Part shown: positions 1-8,788 of the stretch, piece after piece
Numbering within the stretch: position 1 is the stretch's first letter
How the letters are laid out: each line of letters begins with the position of its first letter
DNA from: CAWGGS01 sp046704745
GTDB lineage: Bacteria > Desulfobacterota > Desulfobulbia > Desulfobulbales > Desulfocapsaceae
Length of the DNA stretch: 64,000 nucleotides
Direction: 5' to 3'
Assembly (NCBI GenBank): GCA_046704745.1
Contig: JBJKRL010000047.1
Location: 11,310-75,309, forward strand
Program-made: the position numbers and the translations under genes
Notes under the pieces: model-generated
What the model was told of the DNA's origin: nothing
Seen by the model: the letters and a program-made list of their open reading frames with translations, nothing else
The model's database searches: none

Positions 1-479
1 GTGATTTTGAAGCCGTCATACGGTAAAACGCAGATGGTCTTGTCGCCATCCGTATATTCTATCTTTTCTGTAATACGTAATATTTTTCGTAACCCTTCCT
101 GTTTCTTGCGTCCGGATTTCTTAAGGAGGTGAACGAATGGGGCGGCGCTCCCATCCATGATCGGCACCTCTGCGGCGTCAAGTTCAATATTGGCGTTATC
201 CACACCAAAACCTCGTAAGGCTGCCATTAAATGTTCAGTTGTGGAAACCCTGATCTGATTCTCTCCTATGGTTGTTGCCAAAAAAGTATCAACAACTTTA
301 TCCATATGAGCCTTTATTGGAGAGCCGCCCGCTAGATCCGACCTGAAAAAACGTATGCCGTTGTTGACTGGAGCTGGTCTTATTGTCAGATTGACCGTCC
401 TTCCGGAGTGTAAACCAACACCACAACAATTAACCGCTTTTCTTAAAGTGTATTGATACGGATCAACAGGAAGACGCAT
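1..479 (-). CDS. lpxC: UDP-3-O-acyl-N-acetylglucosamine deacetylase, N-terminal part (truncated by window edge)
   Basis: LpxC catalyses the committed, zinc-dependent deacetylation step of lipid A synthesis in the cytoplasm. The 159 visible residues cover the N-terminal half of a family of about 300 residues. They include an early GVGLHSG segment, the zinc-site motif TTEHLMAAL, and the following AAEVPIMDGSAAPFV block typical of the family. The ATG at 479 is chosen because an in-frame TAA lies two codons upstream (483-485) and MRLPVDPYQYTLRKAV begins just where LpxC proteins start. The C-terminal half lies outside the window. It follows lpxK on the same strand after a 234-bp AT-rich gap, so the two may be cotranscribed or lpxC may have its own promoter. 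Confidence 0.93.
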   Translation of the reverse strand, partial: MRLPVDPYQYTLRKAVNCCGVGLHSGRTVNLTIRPAPVNNGIRFFRSDLAGGSPIKAHMDKVVDTFLATTIGENQIRVSTTEHLMAALRGFGVDNANIELDAAEVPIMDGSAAPFVHLLKKSGRKKQEGLRKILRITEKIEYTDGDKTICVLPYDGFKI

Positions 480-713
480 AGGTTAAGGTCCTTGTAAACA
501 AAGTATAAAGGATAACTGCAGGATTCGATAGGACTTTGTATGCAAAAAACAAGCCATTGTGTTGTAAGTGTGGATACCAATAGCTTTTTTTATTATAAAA
601 TAATAAAAACAATTAGATAGGAAAAAAAAGTAAACAGTGACACAGTCTTTACCTTTGTGGAAAAAATGACACATGAGGAAAAAAGAACATACATTTTCCA
701 ACTCATAGATCAT

Positions 714-1766
714 TCACTTTACCTTTTTAAGTCTTTCAAGAATAAACTCTGAAAAGGTGTTGTCAGTCTTAATAGACATAGTCAGAGAATAGAGTGGAAG
801 AGGGGAGGTCCACGAATGGATTTTGACCATGTCCTTTTCTGTAGTTATAAGAACTCGAGCACCGGAGGCTTCGGCAAGACGGGATATTTTGTTCGTAAGC
901 TTTTGGTCATAGGTTTGATGGTCTTTGAATTCAGTAAGACCGGTAATTTGAAAACCGCAGTCTTTTAATGTTGTATGAAAACGCCCTGGATTGGCAATAC
1001 CACAAAAGCCGTAAACATTCTTGGGAAGATCAGAAAAGGAGATAGGGCGGGAACTGCCGATTTTTCTACACGAAAGAGCACTATACTGGCTTGTGAAAAT
1101 AGGGATTTTAGGAAAATTCTCACGTAAGTGAGAACAAAATTGTTTTGTTTTTCCTTGATATTCTACTCGCATTCCGGTGATCATGAAGGCGTCGGCCCTG
1201 GCGAGTGCCGAGAAGGGTTCGCGCATATGCCCGCCAGGAAGAACTTGGTTATTTCCCAATGGGGAAGCAGCATTGAACAAAACGAGATCCACATCTCGTG
1301 AAATGGAAAGATGTTGGAATCCGTCATCTAAAATGAGTGCGTCACAGCCCAGGTTATTTACAGCAAAAGAACAAGGATAAAAGCGATGAGACCCTGTGAC
1401 AACGGGTATTCCGGGAAGTGACTCAGCAAGAAGAAGCGGTTCGTCACCGCCACGCCTGGCATCCATTAAAATTGTTTTTCCATCTGAAACAACATTTACC
1501 CTGTTTCTGCTTTTGCCTCCGTATCCCCTGCTTATTACCGCTGGCTTGAAATCATTTTGCTCTAGAAGTCTTGCAAGGTAGAGAACAATCGGGGTTTTCC
1601 CTGTACCACCAACAGTCAGATTGCCCACCGAGATTACAGGTACCTCCATGTTATTCCTGGAAAAAACGCCGTTACAGTACAGCCGAAATCTCAGTCTCAT
1701 GCAAAGACTGTACAGTGGGCTAAAGGGACGTCCTAATAAAAATAAGCTTGTTAAACGGTCAGGCAT
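714..1766 (-). CDS. lpxK: Tetraacyldisaccharide 4'-kinase
   Basis: LpxK phosphorylates the 4' position of the lipid A disaccharide at the inner face of the cytoplasmic membrane. The sequence has the N-terminal hydrophobic/basic anchor region, the Walker A motif GNLTVGGTGKTP, the SRGYGGKSR block, the DGFQHLSISRDVDLVLF block and the late TTEKDMVKI motif, in the family order. The start at 1766 (MPDRLTSLFLL) places about 47 residues before the P-loop region, as in characterised LpxK. An upstream in-frame ATG at 1838 would add 24 residues that do not look like LpxK; neither start has a clear Shine-Dalgarno. It is divergent from the binding-protein gene at 1983 and upstream of lpxC, so two lipid A genes sit together. 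Confidence 0.93.
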   Translation of the reverse strand: MPDRLTSLFLLGRPFSPLYSLCMRLRFRLYCNGVFSRNNMEVPVISVGNLTVGGTGKTPIVLYLARLLEQNDFKPAVISRGYGGKSRNRVNVVSDGKTILMDARRGGDEPLLLAESLPGIPVVTGSHRFYPCSFAVNNLGCDALILDDGFQHLSISRDVDLVLFNAASPLGNNQVLPGGHMREPFSALARADAFMITGMRVEYQGKTKQFCSHLRENFPKIPIFTSQYSALSCRKIGSSRPISFSDLPKNVYGFCGIANPGRFHTTLKDCGFQITGLTEFKDHQTYDQKLTNKISRLAEASGARVLITTEKDMVKIHSWTSPLPLYSLTMSIKTDNTFSEFILERLKKVK

Positions 1767-1982
1767 GGCAAGGTAGGAGGAGTCAGTCGAAATAAAACAA
1801 TTTGTCGGGATAGTCCGATGTTCTGGCAAACGATTCATGGTTGAACATGTGTTTCATTAATACTTTTTCAGAAATATTTCTCTTCCATTTTTCTCAAATG
1901 ATGCGTAAAAAGACTATGGAGAGGGTCTATCCGAAAGTATTTCTTGGATACGCCATTCATTTCATTTAAAAAGGAGGCGCAG

Positions 1983-3200
1983 ATGAAAAAAGACATTTTA
2001 GGCTTATTATTCGCTGTAGGTTGTGTAATGTTGTTTGCCACTTCAACCTTGGCTGTTGAACCGATTAAGATCGGCGCACTGGTTTCCACAACAGGAGACC
2101 TGGCAGCCTATGGACCGCCGGTAAACAACGGTGCAAAGCTTGCCGCTAAAGACATCAACGAAGCCGGCGGTATTTTAGGAAGAAAAGTTGAAATCATATT
2201 AAGGGACACTCAAACAAACCCCACTGCCGCGGTCGATGCAGCCAAGAAGCTTGTTGACATCGATAATGTGGTGGCGATTACCGGAGCGCTTTCATCAGGA
2301 GTTACAATTCCTGTAGCAACATCGGTGTCAATTCCCAGCAAGATTGTACAGATCTCTCCCGCCTCGACGTCCGAGAAGATAACAACAATAAAGGATGATG
2401 ACTACTTGTTTCGAACAGTCCCCATGGATGCACTGCAGGCGCCGGCAATGGCGCAAATCATGACGAAGGATAAGCATTATAACAAGGTCGCAATTATTTA
2501 CGTGAACAATGATTATGGTGAGGGGCTTGCCAAAGGTATCAAGGCTTCATTTGAAAAAATGGGGGGGAATGTAACTGCATTGATTCCTTATAATAAAAAT
2601 CAGGCTTCCTATAGAGGGGAAGCGCAAAAGGCCATTAATGGAAACCCCCAAGCGGTAGTAATGGTTGCTTATCCGCAATTCGGAGCTGTTATCATGCGTC
2701 AAATCGTCGAACTGGGATTTAAAGGCGGCTTTGTCTTTTCAGATGGTATGGAAGCTCCTGAAATAGCAAAAAATGTTGGAAGCAAGTATGTTGAAAACGA
2801 TTATGGTACTGCGCCTGGAAATCCCAATCAAGATATTGCCGGGTGGTTTCAGAAACATTACCAGGCTGAATATGGTGAAATGCCCCCAAAACCGTATATT
2901 GATACTGAATACGACGCAGTTGTTTTAGTTGCCTTGGCAATAGCTCAAGGTGGTTCAGCCACTCCTCAGGCAGTGCATGATAATCTGCGTAAGGTTGCCG
3001 GTCCTCCAGGGGTTAAAGTTGATGCACGGCATTTGAAGGAAGCATTGAAGCTCATTAAAGAGGGGAAAAAAATCGACTATGAAGGTGTTTCCGGAAGCTG
3101 TGATTTCGATAAATTTGGTGATGTTCCCGGAAGTTATAAAGTATGGAAGTTTTCCAATGGAGAAGTAAAAACCGTTAAATACATAACTATTGGAATGTAA
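1983..3200 (+). CDS. livK: Branched-chain amino acid type ABC transporter substrate-binding protein
   Basis: Periplasmic binding protein (Peripla_BP_6 type) that would deliver amino acids or related small ligands to the LivHMGF importer encoded opposite. The 405-residue product starts with a signal peptide (MKKDILGLLFAVGC, probable cleavage after STLA). The mature start EPIKIGALVSTTGDLAAYG and the following NGAKLAAKDINEAGGILGR block are classic family signatures. The ATG at 1983 has a perfect AAGGAGG (1971-1977) five bases upstream; an upstream in-frame start at 1944 would put extra residues before the signal peptide. It ends just before a strong intrinsic terminator. Substrate cannot be read from the sequence; branched-chain amino acids are the default inference. 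Confidence 0.9.
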   Translation: MKKDILGLLFAVGCVMLFATSTLAVEPIKIGALVSTTGDLAAYGPPVNNGAKLAAKDINEAGGILGRKVEIILRDTQTNPTAAVDAAKKLVDIDNVVAITGALSSGVTIPVATSVSIPSKIVQISPASTSEKITTIKDDDYLFRTVPMDALQAPAMAQIMTKDKHYNKVAIIYVNNDYGEGLAKGIKASFEKMGGNVTALIPYNKNQASYRGEAQKAINGNPQAVVMVAYPQFGAVIMRQIVELGFKGGFVFSDGMEAPEIAKNVGSKYVENDYGTAPGNPNQDIAGWFQKHYQAEYGEMPPKPYIDTEYDAVVLVALAIAQGGSATPQAVHDNLRKVAGPPGVKVDARHLKEALKLIKEGKKIDYEGVSGSCDFDKFGDVPGSYKVWKFSNGEVKTVKYITIGM

Positions 3201-3222
3201 ATCTAAAATAGGTATCTCTACC

Positions 3223-3262
3223 AAAAAAAAGGCCGTCTCCTCTCGGAGACGGCCTTTTTTTT
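3223..3262. terminator. Bidirectional intrinsic terminator after livK
   Basis: A perfect 10-bp stem (GGCCGTCTCC at 3231-3240 and GGAGACGGCC at 3245-3254) with a TCTC loop is preceded by eight A and followed by eight T. The symmetry allows termination from both sides, suiting its place between livK on the plus strand and the liv operon arriving on the minus strand. Confidence 0.95.
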
Positions 3263-3268
3263 GGTTTA

Positions 3269-3524
3269 TCGAGATTAACCCGAATTTCTCATCAACATTG
3301 CGATAATTTTTTATGCATCAGAAATATCAAATGATTATAGCAAAACACTGTGCCCAAAAAATTTCACAGTGTTCACCAAAGGTGCCCTGCAAGGAATTGC
3401 CCCCAGAGGAATGAGCGAAGGCGGCGCAATCTTCAAAATTTTTGGCAATGAACACCATGGCCAACCATTGTCCATTGCTAAAAACTTCGAACCTGTCACT
3501 CTGTACTAATGAGAAATCCAGGTC
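3269..3524. repeat. Inverted-repeat-bounded (MITE-like) element, copy A
   Basis: The left end at 3277-3297 reads AACCCGAATTTCTCATCAAC and its imperfect reverse complement, TAATGAGAAATCCAGGTC, closes the element near 3507-3524. Inside lies a perfect 9-bp hairpin (AACACTGTG 3344-3352 with CACAGTGTT 3365-3373). The outer parts match a second copy at 23551-23825 at both ends (TAATTTTTTATGC near the left, TTGGCAATGAA near the right), and a right-end fragment recurs at 38249-38305. There is no convincing coding content. It fills most of the space between the livK terminator and the end of the liv operon. Confidence 0.65.
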
Positions 3525-3589
3525 AGAATGTTTTAGAAAATTAAACCTCTGAGTTAGTGGGATGAGCAAAATAATGAGGACGAGACATT

Positions 3590-4543
3590 TTATACTTTTT
3601 TCTTTGCTGCCTTAAGAATATTCTTTTCACCAAGGATGCCCTCTGGCCGGACGAGCAAAATAACCTCTAAGAATATGGCAATGACGATTACTCTAAGGGC
3701 ACCTGCCTGTACGGAATAGTGAACCGGTACGATATTGGAAAGCAGGTCGGTAAGGGACCATAATCCCCAGATGACAAAAGCACCAAGGAGAGCTCCCTTG
3801 TTGCTGCCACTACCGCCGGCAATGAGCATCACCCAGACCAAAAACGTAGCGTTCATGGGCAAAAAGGCTTCGGGGCTGATAAACTGGATGAAATGCGCGT
3901 AAAATGAGCCGGCCATTCCCATAATCATGGATCCGAGAACAAGAGATTCCATCTTGTAGCGTACAATATTCTTTCCCATGGCCTGGGTGACGGTTTCATC
4001 CTCGCCGATGGCTTTTAACACCCGTCCCCAAGGTGATTTCAGTGCCTTTTCTATGGCCAGATAAACGCCAAGTACAAATAAACACATTAAAAGAAGATAA
4101 AACACATTATAATAGTTGAAGGGAATATAGTGCTCAAAAGGCCTGGGGATTCCGCTTACACCACGAACTCCACCTCCGAGCCAGGCCTCATTAGTGAAAA
4201 AAAGGCGGATGGTTTCAGCTATGCCGATGGTCGCGATAGCCAGGTAATCTTCCTTTAACTTGAGAGTGGGGATACCGATAAGAAAGGCAACAAAACCGCT
4301 CAATAAAACCGAAATAAGAAGAGCGGCGAGAAACGGCATGTTAAATCCACCGACTCGATCAGATATGGGAGGGGTTGTAAGGATGGCAGAGGTGTAGGCG
4401 CCGATGGCAAAAAAACCGGCAATACCGATATTGAAAAGCTTGGTATATCCCCACTGAATATTGAGCCCCAGGCTCAGTAAGCCGTATATGGATACAATGA
4501 CGAGGAAAAAAACAATAAATGAAAATATGCCGGTTAGATCCAT
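3590..4543 (-). CDS. livM: Branched-chain amino acid ABC transporter permease LivM
   Basis: Inner-membrane permease subunit of the LivHMGF importer. It has 317 residues with multiple hydrophobic helices, the family segments LSLGLNIQWGYTKLFNIGIA and GIPTLKLKEDYLAIATIGIAE (the EAA-like coupling region that contacts the ATPases), and a C-terminal VRPEGILGEK end. The ATG at 4543 begins MDLTGIFSFIVFF. The frame stays open far upstream, but only as overlap with livH, so the longer version is rejected. The start overlaps the livH stop by about 10 bases, indicating translational coupling. It is the last gene of the operon livG-livF-livH-livM. Confidence 0.93.
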   Translation of the reverse strand: MDLTGIFSFIVFFLVIVSIYGLLSLGLNIQWGYTKLFNIGIAGFFAIGAYTSAILTTPPISDRVGGFNMPFLAALLISVLLSGFVAFLIGIPTLKLKEDYLAIATIGIAETIRLFFTNEAWLGGGVRGVSGIPRPFEHYIPFNYYNVFYLLLMCLFVLGVYLAIEKALKSPWGRVLKAIGEDETVTQAMGKNIVRYKMESLVLGSMIMGMAGSFYAHFIQFISPEAFLPMNATFLVWVMLIAGGSGSNKGALLGAFVIWGLWSLTDLLSNIVPVHYSVQAGALRVIVIAIFLEVILLVRPEGILGEKNILKAAKKKV

Positions 4544-5394
4544 CGTTTGGAACCTCCGAAGATACCTTGAGGGCGAATAAGCAATACAAGGATCATTATG
4601 ATAAAGGCCACTGCCGGTTTGTAGGCAGTGGTAATATATCCCGTGGAAACTTCCTGTGCGATACCGATTATCAAACCACCGACCATGGCTCCATAAGGTT
4701 GACCGATGCCGCCTAATATTGCTGCGGCAAACATCGGGAGGAGCAACTCCCATCCCATGGGAGGCCGAAGACCGTTTTCCATGCCGAGCATGATGCCACC
4801 AAAAACAGCCAGCGCCGTTCCTACAGCCCATGTCCAAAAAATTACGCGTTGGGTATCGATTCCCACAACCTCCGCTAAATCCATATTGTCGGAAGAAGCA
4901 CGCATAGCTTTACCGATTCTAGTTTTTTTCAAAAAGAGATGCACCAGAGCTATGAGAATACCGGTTATAACGATGATGGTGATTTCAATGCTGTTCAACT
5001 GAACACCCGGTATTATTTGCATCCCCATGTGAATATCCCGGGAAAAATACGTCAAGTCTGGGCCCCAGAAGAGAAGGATAATATTACGTAAAAAGAGGGC
5101 CACTCCAACCGAGGCAATGAGGAGGATGATAGGGCCGGTCTTGCGAAAAAATCGATAGAGATAATGATCGATTAGAAGAGCAACCACAATGGATACTAAG
5201 ATAGCAAGGATTACGGCCAAGGGAAACGGGACCTGTAGATTCAAAAAGAGAAACGCCAGATATGCCCCCAGGCTCATAGTGTCTCCGTGGGCAAAATTAG
5301 CAAACTTGAGTATTCCATAAACCATTGTCAGCCCAATGGCTCCAAGAGCAATAATGGATCCGAATATAATTCCGTTAGCAACTAATTGTAACAT
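4534..5394 (-). CDS. livH: Branched-chain amino acid ABC transporter permease LivH
   Basis: Partner permease of LivM, 286 residues, almost entirely transmembrane. It opens with MLQLVANGIIFGSIIALGAI followed by LTMVYGILKFANFAHGD, the LivH signature. The coupling-loop sequence RASSDNMDLAEVVGID lies in the C-terminal half, and the protein ends with LLIRPQGIFGG. Its stop overlaps the start of livM, and it sits 15 bp downstream of livF. The gene order ATPase-ATPase-permease-permease, with the binding protein outside the operon, is unusual compared with the common livKHMGF order. Confidence 0.93.
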   Translation of the reverse strand: MLQLVANGIIFGSIIALGAIGLTMVYGILKFANFAHGDTMSLGAYLAFLFLNLQVPFPLAVILAILVSIVVALLIDHYLYRFFRKTGPIILLIASVGVALFLRNIILLFWGPDLTYFSRDIHMGMQIIPGVQLNSIEITIIVITGILIALVHLFLKKTRIGKAMRASSDNMDLAEVVGIDTQRVIFWTWAVGTALAVFGGIMLGMENGLRPPMGWELLLPMFAAAILGGIGQPYGAMVGGLIIGIAQEVSTGYITTAYKPAVAFIIMILVLLIRPQGIFGGSKRWI

Positions 5395-5409
5395 AATGCA
5401 GACCGTCTC

Positions 5410-6117
5410 CTATGCGCCACCAAGAAAAAGTTGACCAACTTCAGGGTTTGTCAACAAGGCTTTTCCAGTATCTTCAAATTTATTTTTTCCCATAACAAGG
5501 ACATACCCTCTATCAGACATCTCCAGGGCTTTTTTGGCATTTTGTTCCACCATAAGAATGGCCACGCCGCTTTGTCGAATTTCCAGGACTTTACTAAAAA
5601 TTTCATCTCGAACAAGAGGAGCCAAACCCGCGGAGGGTTCGTCCAAGAGCAAAAGCTTTGGGTCTAGCATGAGGGCACGTCCCAAGGCCAACATCTGACG
5701 TCCTCCTCCTGAAAGGGTCCCCGAGATGAGTTTCCGTCTATCTGCAATAAACGGAAACATCTCATAGACTTTTTCCATGGGCAAGGTGATGTCGTCGTTT
5801 CTTATAAAAGCACCCATCTGTAAATTTTCTTCTACTGTGAGTGAAGGGAAGATATTTTTCTCTTGGGGGACATAGCTCATGCCCAGCTTTACCAGCTTAT
5901 TAGGACGCGTGCCGGTAATTGCTTGGCCGTTATACACTACTGATCCTTGTTTTAGGTTGACTAAACCGAAAACTGATTTCATCAAGGTGGATTTCCCGGC
6001 GCCATTGGGACCGATAATCGATACAATTTCGTTTTCGGAGCAATGGATGGATACGCCGTTAAGTATCATGACCTCCTTGTATCCGCCGACCAGATCTTTT
6101 ACTTCTAAAATTGCCAT
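5410..6117 (-). CDS. livF: Branched-chain amino acid ABC transporter ATP-binding protein LivF
   Basis: Cytoplasmic ATPase, 235 residues. Walker A is IIGPNGAGKST, the Q-loop lies in YVPQEKNIFPSLTVEENL, the signature is TLSGGGRQMLALGRALM (an extra G replacing the usual SGGEQQ), and Walker B is LLLLDEPSAGLAP, with the switch His region reading ILMVEQNAKKAL as usual for LivF. The ATG at 6117 follows the livG TGA by two bases, with GGTGA upstream; a TTG at 6123 is possible but needless. It pairs with LivG. Confidence 0.93.
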   Translation of the reverse strand: MAILEVKDLVGGYKEVMILNGVSIHCSENEIVSIIGPNGAGKSTLMKSVFGLVNLKQGSVVYNGQAITGTRPNKLVKLGMSYVPQEKNIFPSLTVEENLQMGAFIRNDDITLPMEKVYEMFPFIADRRKLISGTLSGGGRQMLALGRALMLDPKLLLLDEPSAGLAPLVRDEIFSKVLEIRQSGVAILMVEQNAKKALEMSDRGYVLVMGKNKFEDTGKALLTNPEVGQLFLGGA

Positions 6118-6119
6118 TA

Positions 6120-6899
6120 TCAATCACCAAGATAGGCGTTTATTACTCGTTCATCATTTTTTATTGTTTCCGCCGTTCCCTGGGTTAAAATGGTTCCGGC
6201 ATTCATTACAATGATGGGATTGCATACTGACATGACCAAATCCATGTCGTGCTCAACGATCAAGAAGGTTTTCCCTAGCTCGTTTAATTTCTGAATATAA
6301 CCTATTAGTTTTTTCATCAGCGTTGGATTGACTCCGGCACCCGGCTCATCCAATAAAATGATATCTGCATCGGACATCATTGTCCTGGCAATTTCAAGAA
6401 GCCGCTTTTGCCCGCCGGATAAATTGCCGGCATATTCGTCTTTAAGACGATAGAGTTCAATAAATTTCAGTGTCTCAATGGCTTTTTCTTTGACTTCTTT
6501 TTCTCGATTGCGAACACGCCTAGGCCGAAACCAGGCGTTCCAGATTTTTTCACCTTCTTGCTGACCGGGAACCAACATTAAATTTTCTAGAAGGGTCATT
6601 TTTTCCAATTCACGCGATATCTGAAAAGTGCGTATCAAACCTTTATGGAAAATTTTATCCGGACGCAGACCATCAATACGATTTCCAGTCAAATAAATTT
6701 TGCCACTATCAGGAGTGTGAAATCCGCTAATTATATTGAATAAGGTGGTTTTACCGGCACCATTGGGTCCTATCAGGGCAGTTATCGTTCCCTTTTCAAC
6801 ACGCAGGGAACAGTTGTCAACTGCCGGCATTCTTCCAAAAGATTTAGTAACTTCTTCTACTATTAACAGGGGTTGAGAATCTTTTGTCTCTACATTCAT
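6120..6899 (-). CDS. livG: Branched-chain amino acid ABC transporter ATP-binding protein LivG
   Basis: First gene of the minus-strand importer operon; 259 residues. Walker A LIGPNGAGKTT, the LivG-specific insertion after the Q-loop (basic stretch ending RPRRVRNREKEVKEKA), signature NLSGGQKRLLEIARTMM, Walker B DIILLDEPGAGVNP, and IVEHDMDLVMS with the switch His. The ATG at 6899 is the natural start (MNVETKDSQPLLIVEEVTKS). The promoter must lie in the long upstream intergenic stretch, but I cannot place a convincing -35/-10. Confidence 0.93.
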   Translation of the reverse strand: MNVETKDSQPLLIVEEVTKSFGRMPAVDNCSLRVEKGTITALIGPNGAGKTTLFNIISGFHTPDSGKIYLTGNRIDGLRPDKIFHKGLIRTFQISRELEKMTLLENLMLVPGQQEGEKIWNAWFRPRRVRNREKEVKEKAIETLKFIELYRLKDEYAGNLSGGQKRLLEIARTMMSDADIILLDEPGAGVNPTLMKKLIGYIQKLNELGKTFLIVEHDMDLVMSVCNPIIVMNAGTILTQGTAETIKNDERVINAYLGD

Positions 6900-7588
6900 C
6901 GCAAGTATTTTAAAAGCCTAGTTGATCGTTGATATAATGATACCTCGCCTGGATTTACCTTTGGTGGACACTATGTAAATTTTTCGGCACAATTGTTTTT
7001 TTAAAATGTCTTGTCCGTTCTAAAATAGAAAAAAATAACAACGTGTTCATGAGAAATTCTGGCTACATCGATAGTTATATAATGTCATAAAACACAACTA
7101 TGATGAGTTCGCAAAATACGACGGCCTCGAGAAAATTCTCAAACACTGCATAGGCGATTCTGTAATTAAAAAATTTGCAAGGTAGCGGTATCGCCAATAC
7201 ACTTTATATGGGATAACATAGTATAATTAAAAGAAAAAAATTAATTAAGCCAGGTAAGACTATAACAAACCACCTCTCTGTAATCAAGCGAAATATGATA
7301 TATTGGTTAAAATCCATGGACGTATACTAAATATGAAACACAGCGCGTTTTTTAACGTAGTTGATAACGTAACAATGTGAAATACAGGTGCATTAGCCGT
7401 TTGTTGTACATTTATGTTGTAATTTCAAACAATAACTGCAATCGTCATTATTTATAATAGTGATAAAAATTGAATTTATGGTATGATAACTAACTTTTCC
7501 AGGTGTTTTTCATATACGGGGTGGTTGAAGGAAACAATAATTATTAGAAACTTTGATCGTTTAATAAATTACAAACTGTGTAAGAGAA
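6900..7588. other. Intergenic region of about 690 bp between livG and the lpxB-like gene
   Basis: AT-rich divergent region. Apart from the repeat at 6965-7064 it shows no coding signal in any frame. It must contain the promoters for the liv operon (leftward) and the lpxB-like gene (rightward); I could not assign either with confidence. Confidence 0.6.
6965..7064. repeat. Dispersed repeat, copy D (pairs with 22132-22232)
   Basis: GGCACAATT (6986-6994) and AATGTCTTGTCC (7005-7016) recur with the same 19-base offset at 22156 and 22175, and GTGGACACTATG on the left matches GTGAACACTTTG there. The right end TGTTCATGAGAAATTCTGG (7044-7062) also resembles the terminal repeats of the elements at 3269 and 23551, so the two families may share ends. 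Confidence 0.55.
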
Positions 7589-8788
7589 ATGAATGGTTCC
7601 GTTATGATTGTCGCCGGGGAAACCTCAAGCGATCTCCATGGTGCCAACCTCATCCATGCCATAAAGAAACGCCGTCCTGATCTTTTTTATTATGGCGTAG
7701 GAGGAGAAAAACTATCTGCTGCGGGCGTGGACTTGCTCGTTGATATAAGGGAAAATACCTCTGAGGAACGTACTAACATCATATCTAATGTTCCAAAAGC
7801 ACACTCAGTACGCAGACTGCTGATAAAAAAATTACAAGATGACCGTCCATGTCTTCTTGTCCTGATCGAATCTTCCAAAACTGATCTGATGTTGGCTACA
7901 AAAGCAAGAAGAATCGGAATACCAATGTTTTATTGTATAAATCCGCAGGATTGGACCAGGAGATCCAAGAATGCTAGGCACTTGGAAAAATTGGTTGATC
8001 GTATAGGTGTTGTACTGCCGTTTGAGGAACAATACGATCAAACAAGAAGGTTAAAAGCTCGGTATATCGGATGTCCTTTTTTTGATAATATAAAAGTAAC
8101 GATGAACAAAAACGACTTTTGTCATCGTTATGAGATAGATCCCGATCACAAAATTGTCGGCCTTTTCCCGGGCAACAGAAACAAAGAAATGTCTGCGTTA
8201 TTGCCGACATTTCTCGAGGCTGCCAAAAGAATGCAGAAAAAATACCAAAAGCATATTGTTTTTCTCGTTTCACCTGAATCGAACACATCTGATGATATCC
8301 TTAACGCAAACGGACTGGACAATTACCGACGACATGTCGACATCAGAATTGTTCGCCAGAATAGATATGATATGATGGCTGCATGTGATGCCGTTGTAAC
8401 TGCCCCGGGTCCATCAAGCATTGAACTGGCAATTTTAAACGTGCCCATGGTGATTGTTCATAAAATCTCGCCACTAACTTATTATTTTAAATTATTATTA
8501 ACTAAAAACAAATACATGTCGCTGATAAATCGCATTGCCGACGCCCCTGTCGTACCTGAACTCCTCCAGGATCAAAGTGATCCCGGCAGCATAGAGGTTG
8601 AACTGGCTTTTCTGCTTTTTGATGAACCTACACGATACAAGTTACAGGATGGCCTTTCAACAGTGAGAAAAAAACTCGGCGGCCCTGGAGCCTATGAAAA
8701 CGCAGCCGAGTTTGCTCTGGAATTAGTTGAAACAGACAAGGTTAATTCGAATGGAAACGTTTCCCCAGCCGGTTTCCATTCCCATTGA
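7589..8788 (+). CDS. Divergent lipid-A-disaccharide synthase (LpxB-like glycosyltransferase)
   Basis: A 399-residue protein that follows LpxB end to end. N-terminal MIVAGETSSDLHGANLI matches the LpxB AGExSGD start, CINPQDWTRR replaces the usual SPSVWAWR, GLFPGNRNKEMSALLP replaces LLPGSRxxE, and VVTAPGPSSIELAILNVPMV and VVPELLQD complete the family pattern. Several normally near-invariant positions differ: IDAPDFN is IESSKTD here, GSR is GNR, and SGTxTLE is PGPSSIE. LpxB joins UDP-diacylglucosamine and lipid X at the membrane. Whether this copy retains that reaction is uncertain; it may be a paralog. The ATG at 7589 is used, with another in-frame ATG at 7604. The 3' end overlaps the Smr gene by 38 bp. 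Confidence 0.75.
   Translation: MNGSVMIVAGETSSDLHGANLIHAIKKRRPDLFYYGVGGEKLSAAGVDLLVDIRENTSEERTNIISNVPKAHSVRRLLIKKLQDDRPCLLVLIESSKTDLMLATKARRIGIPMFYCINPQDWTRRSKNARHLEKLVDRIGVVLPFEEQYDQTRRLKARYIGCPFFDNIKVTMNKNDFCHRYEIDPDHKIVGLFPGNRNKEMSALLPTFLEAAKRMQKKYQKHIVFLVSPESNTSDDILNANGLDNYRRHVDIRIVRQNRYDMMAACDAVVTAPGPSSIELAILNVPMVIVHKISPLTYYFKLLLTKNKYMSLINRIADAPVVPELLQDQSDPGSIEVELAFLLFDEPTRYKLQDGLSTVRKKLGGPGAYENAAEFALELVETDKVNSNGNVSPAGFHSH

Noticed and set aside
483..713. 76-residue frame between lpxC and lpxK
   Set aside because: Very rich in Phe/Tyr/Cys from AT-rich DNA, no family resemblance and no ribosome site; better read as intergenic.
3327..3569. 80-residue minus-strand frame
   Set aside because: Lies inside inverted-repeat element A; the matching element at 23551 does not preserve this frame.
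4544..4837. Long N-terminal extension of livM
   Set aside because: The extension lies entirely within livH in another frame, is not hydrophobic and lacks family similarity; the ATG at 4543 is the natural start.
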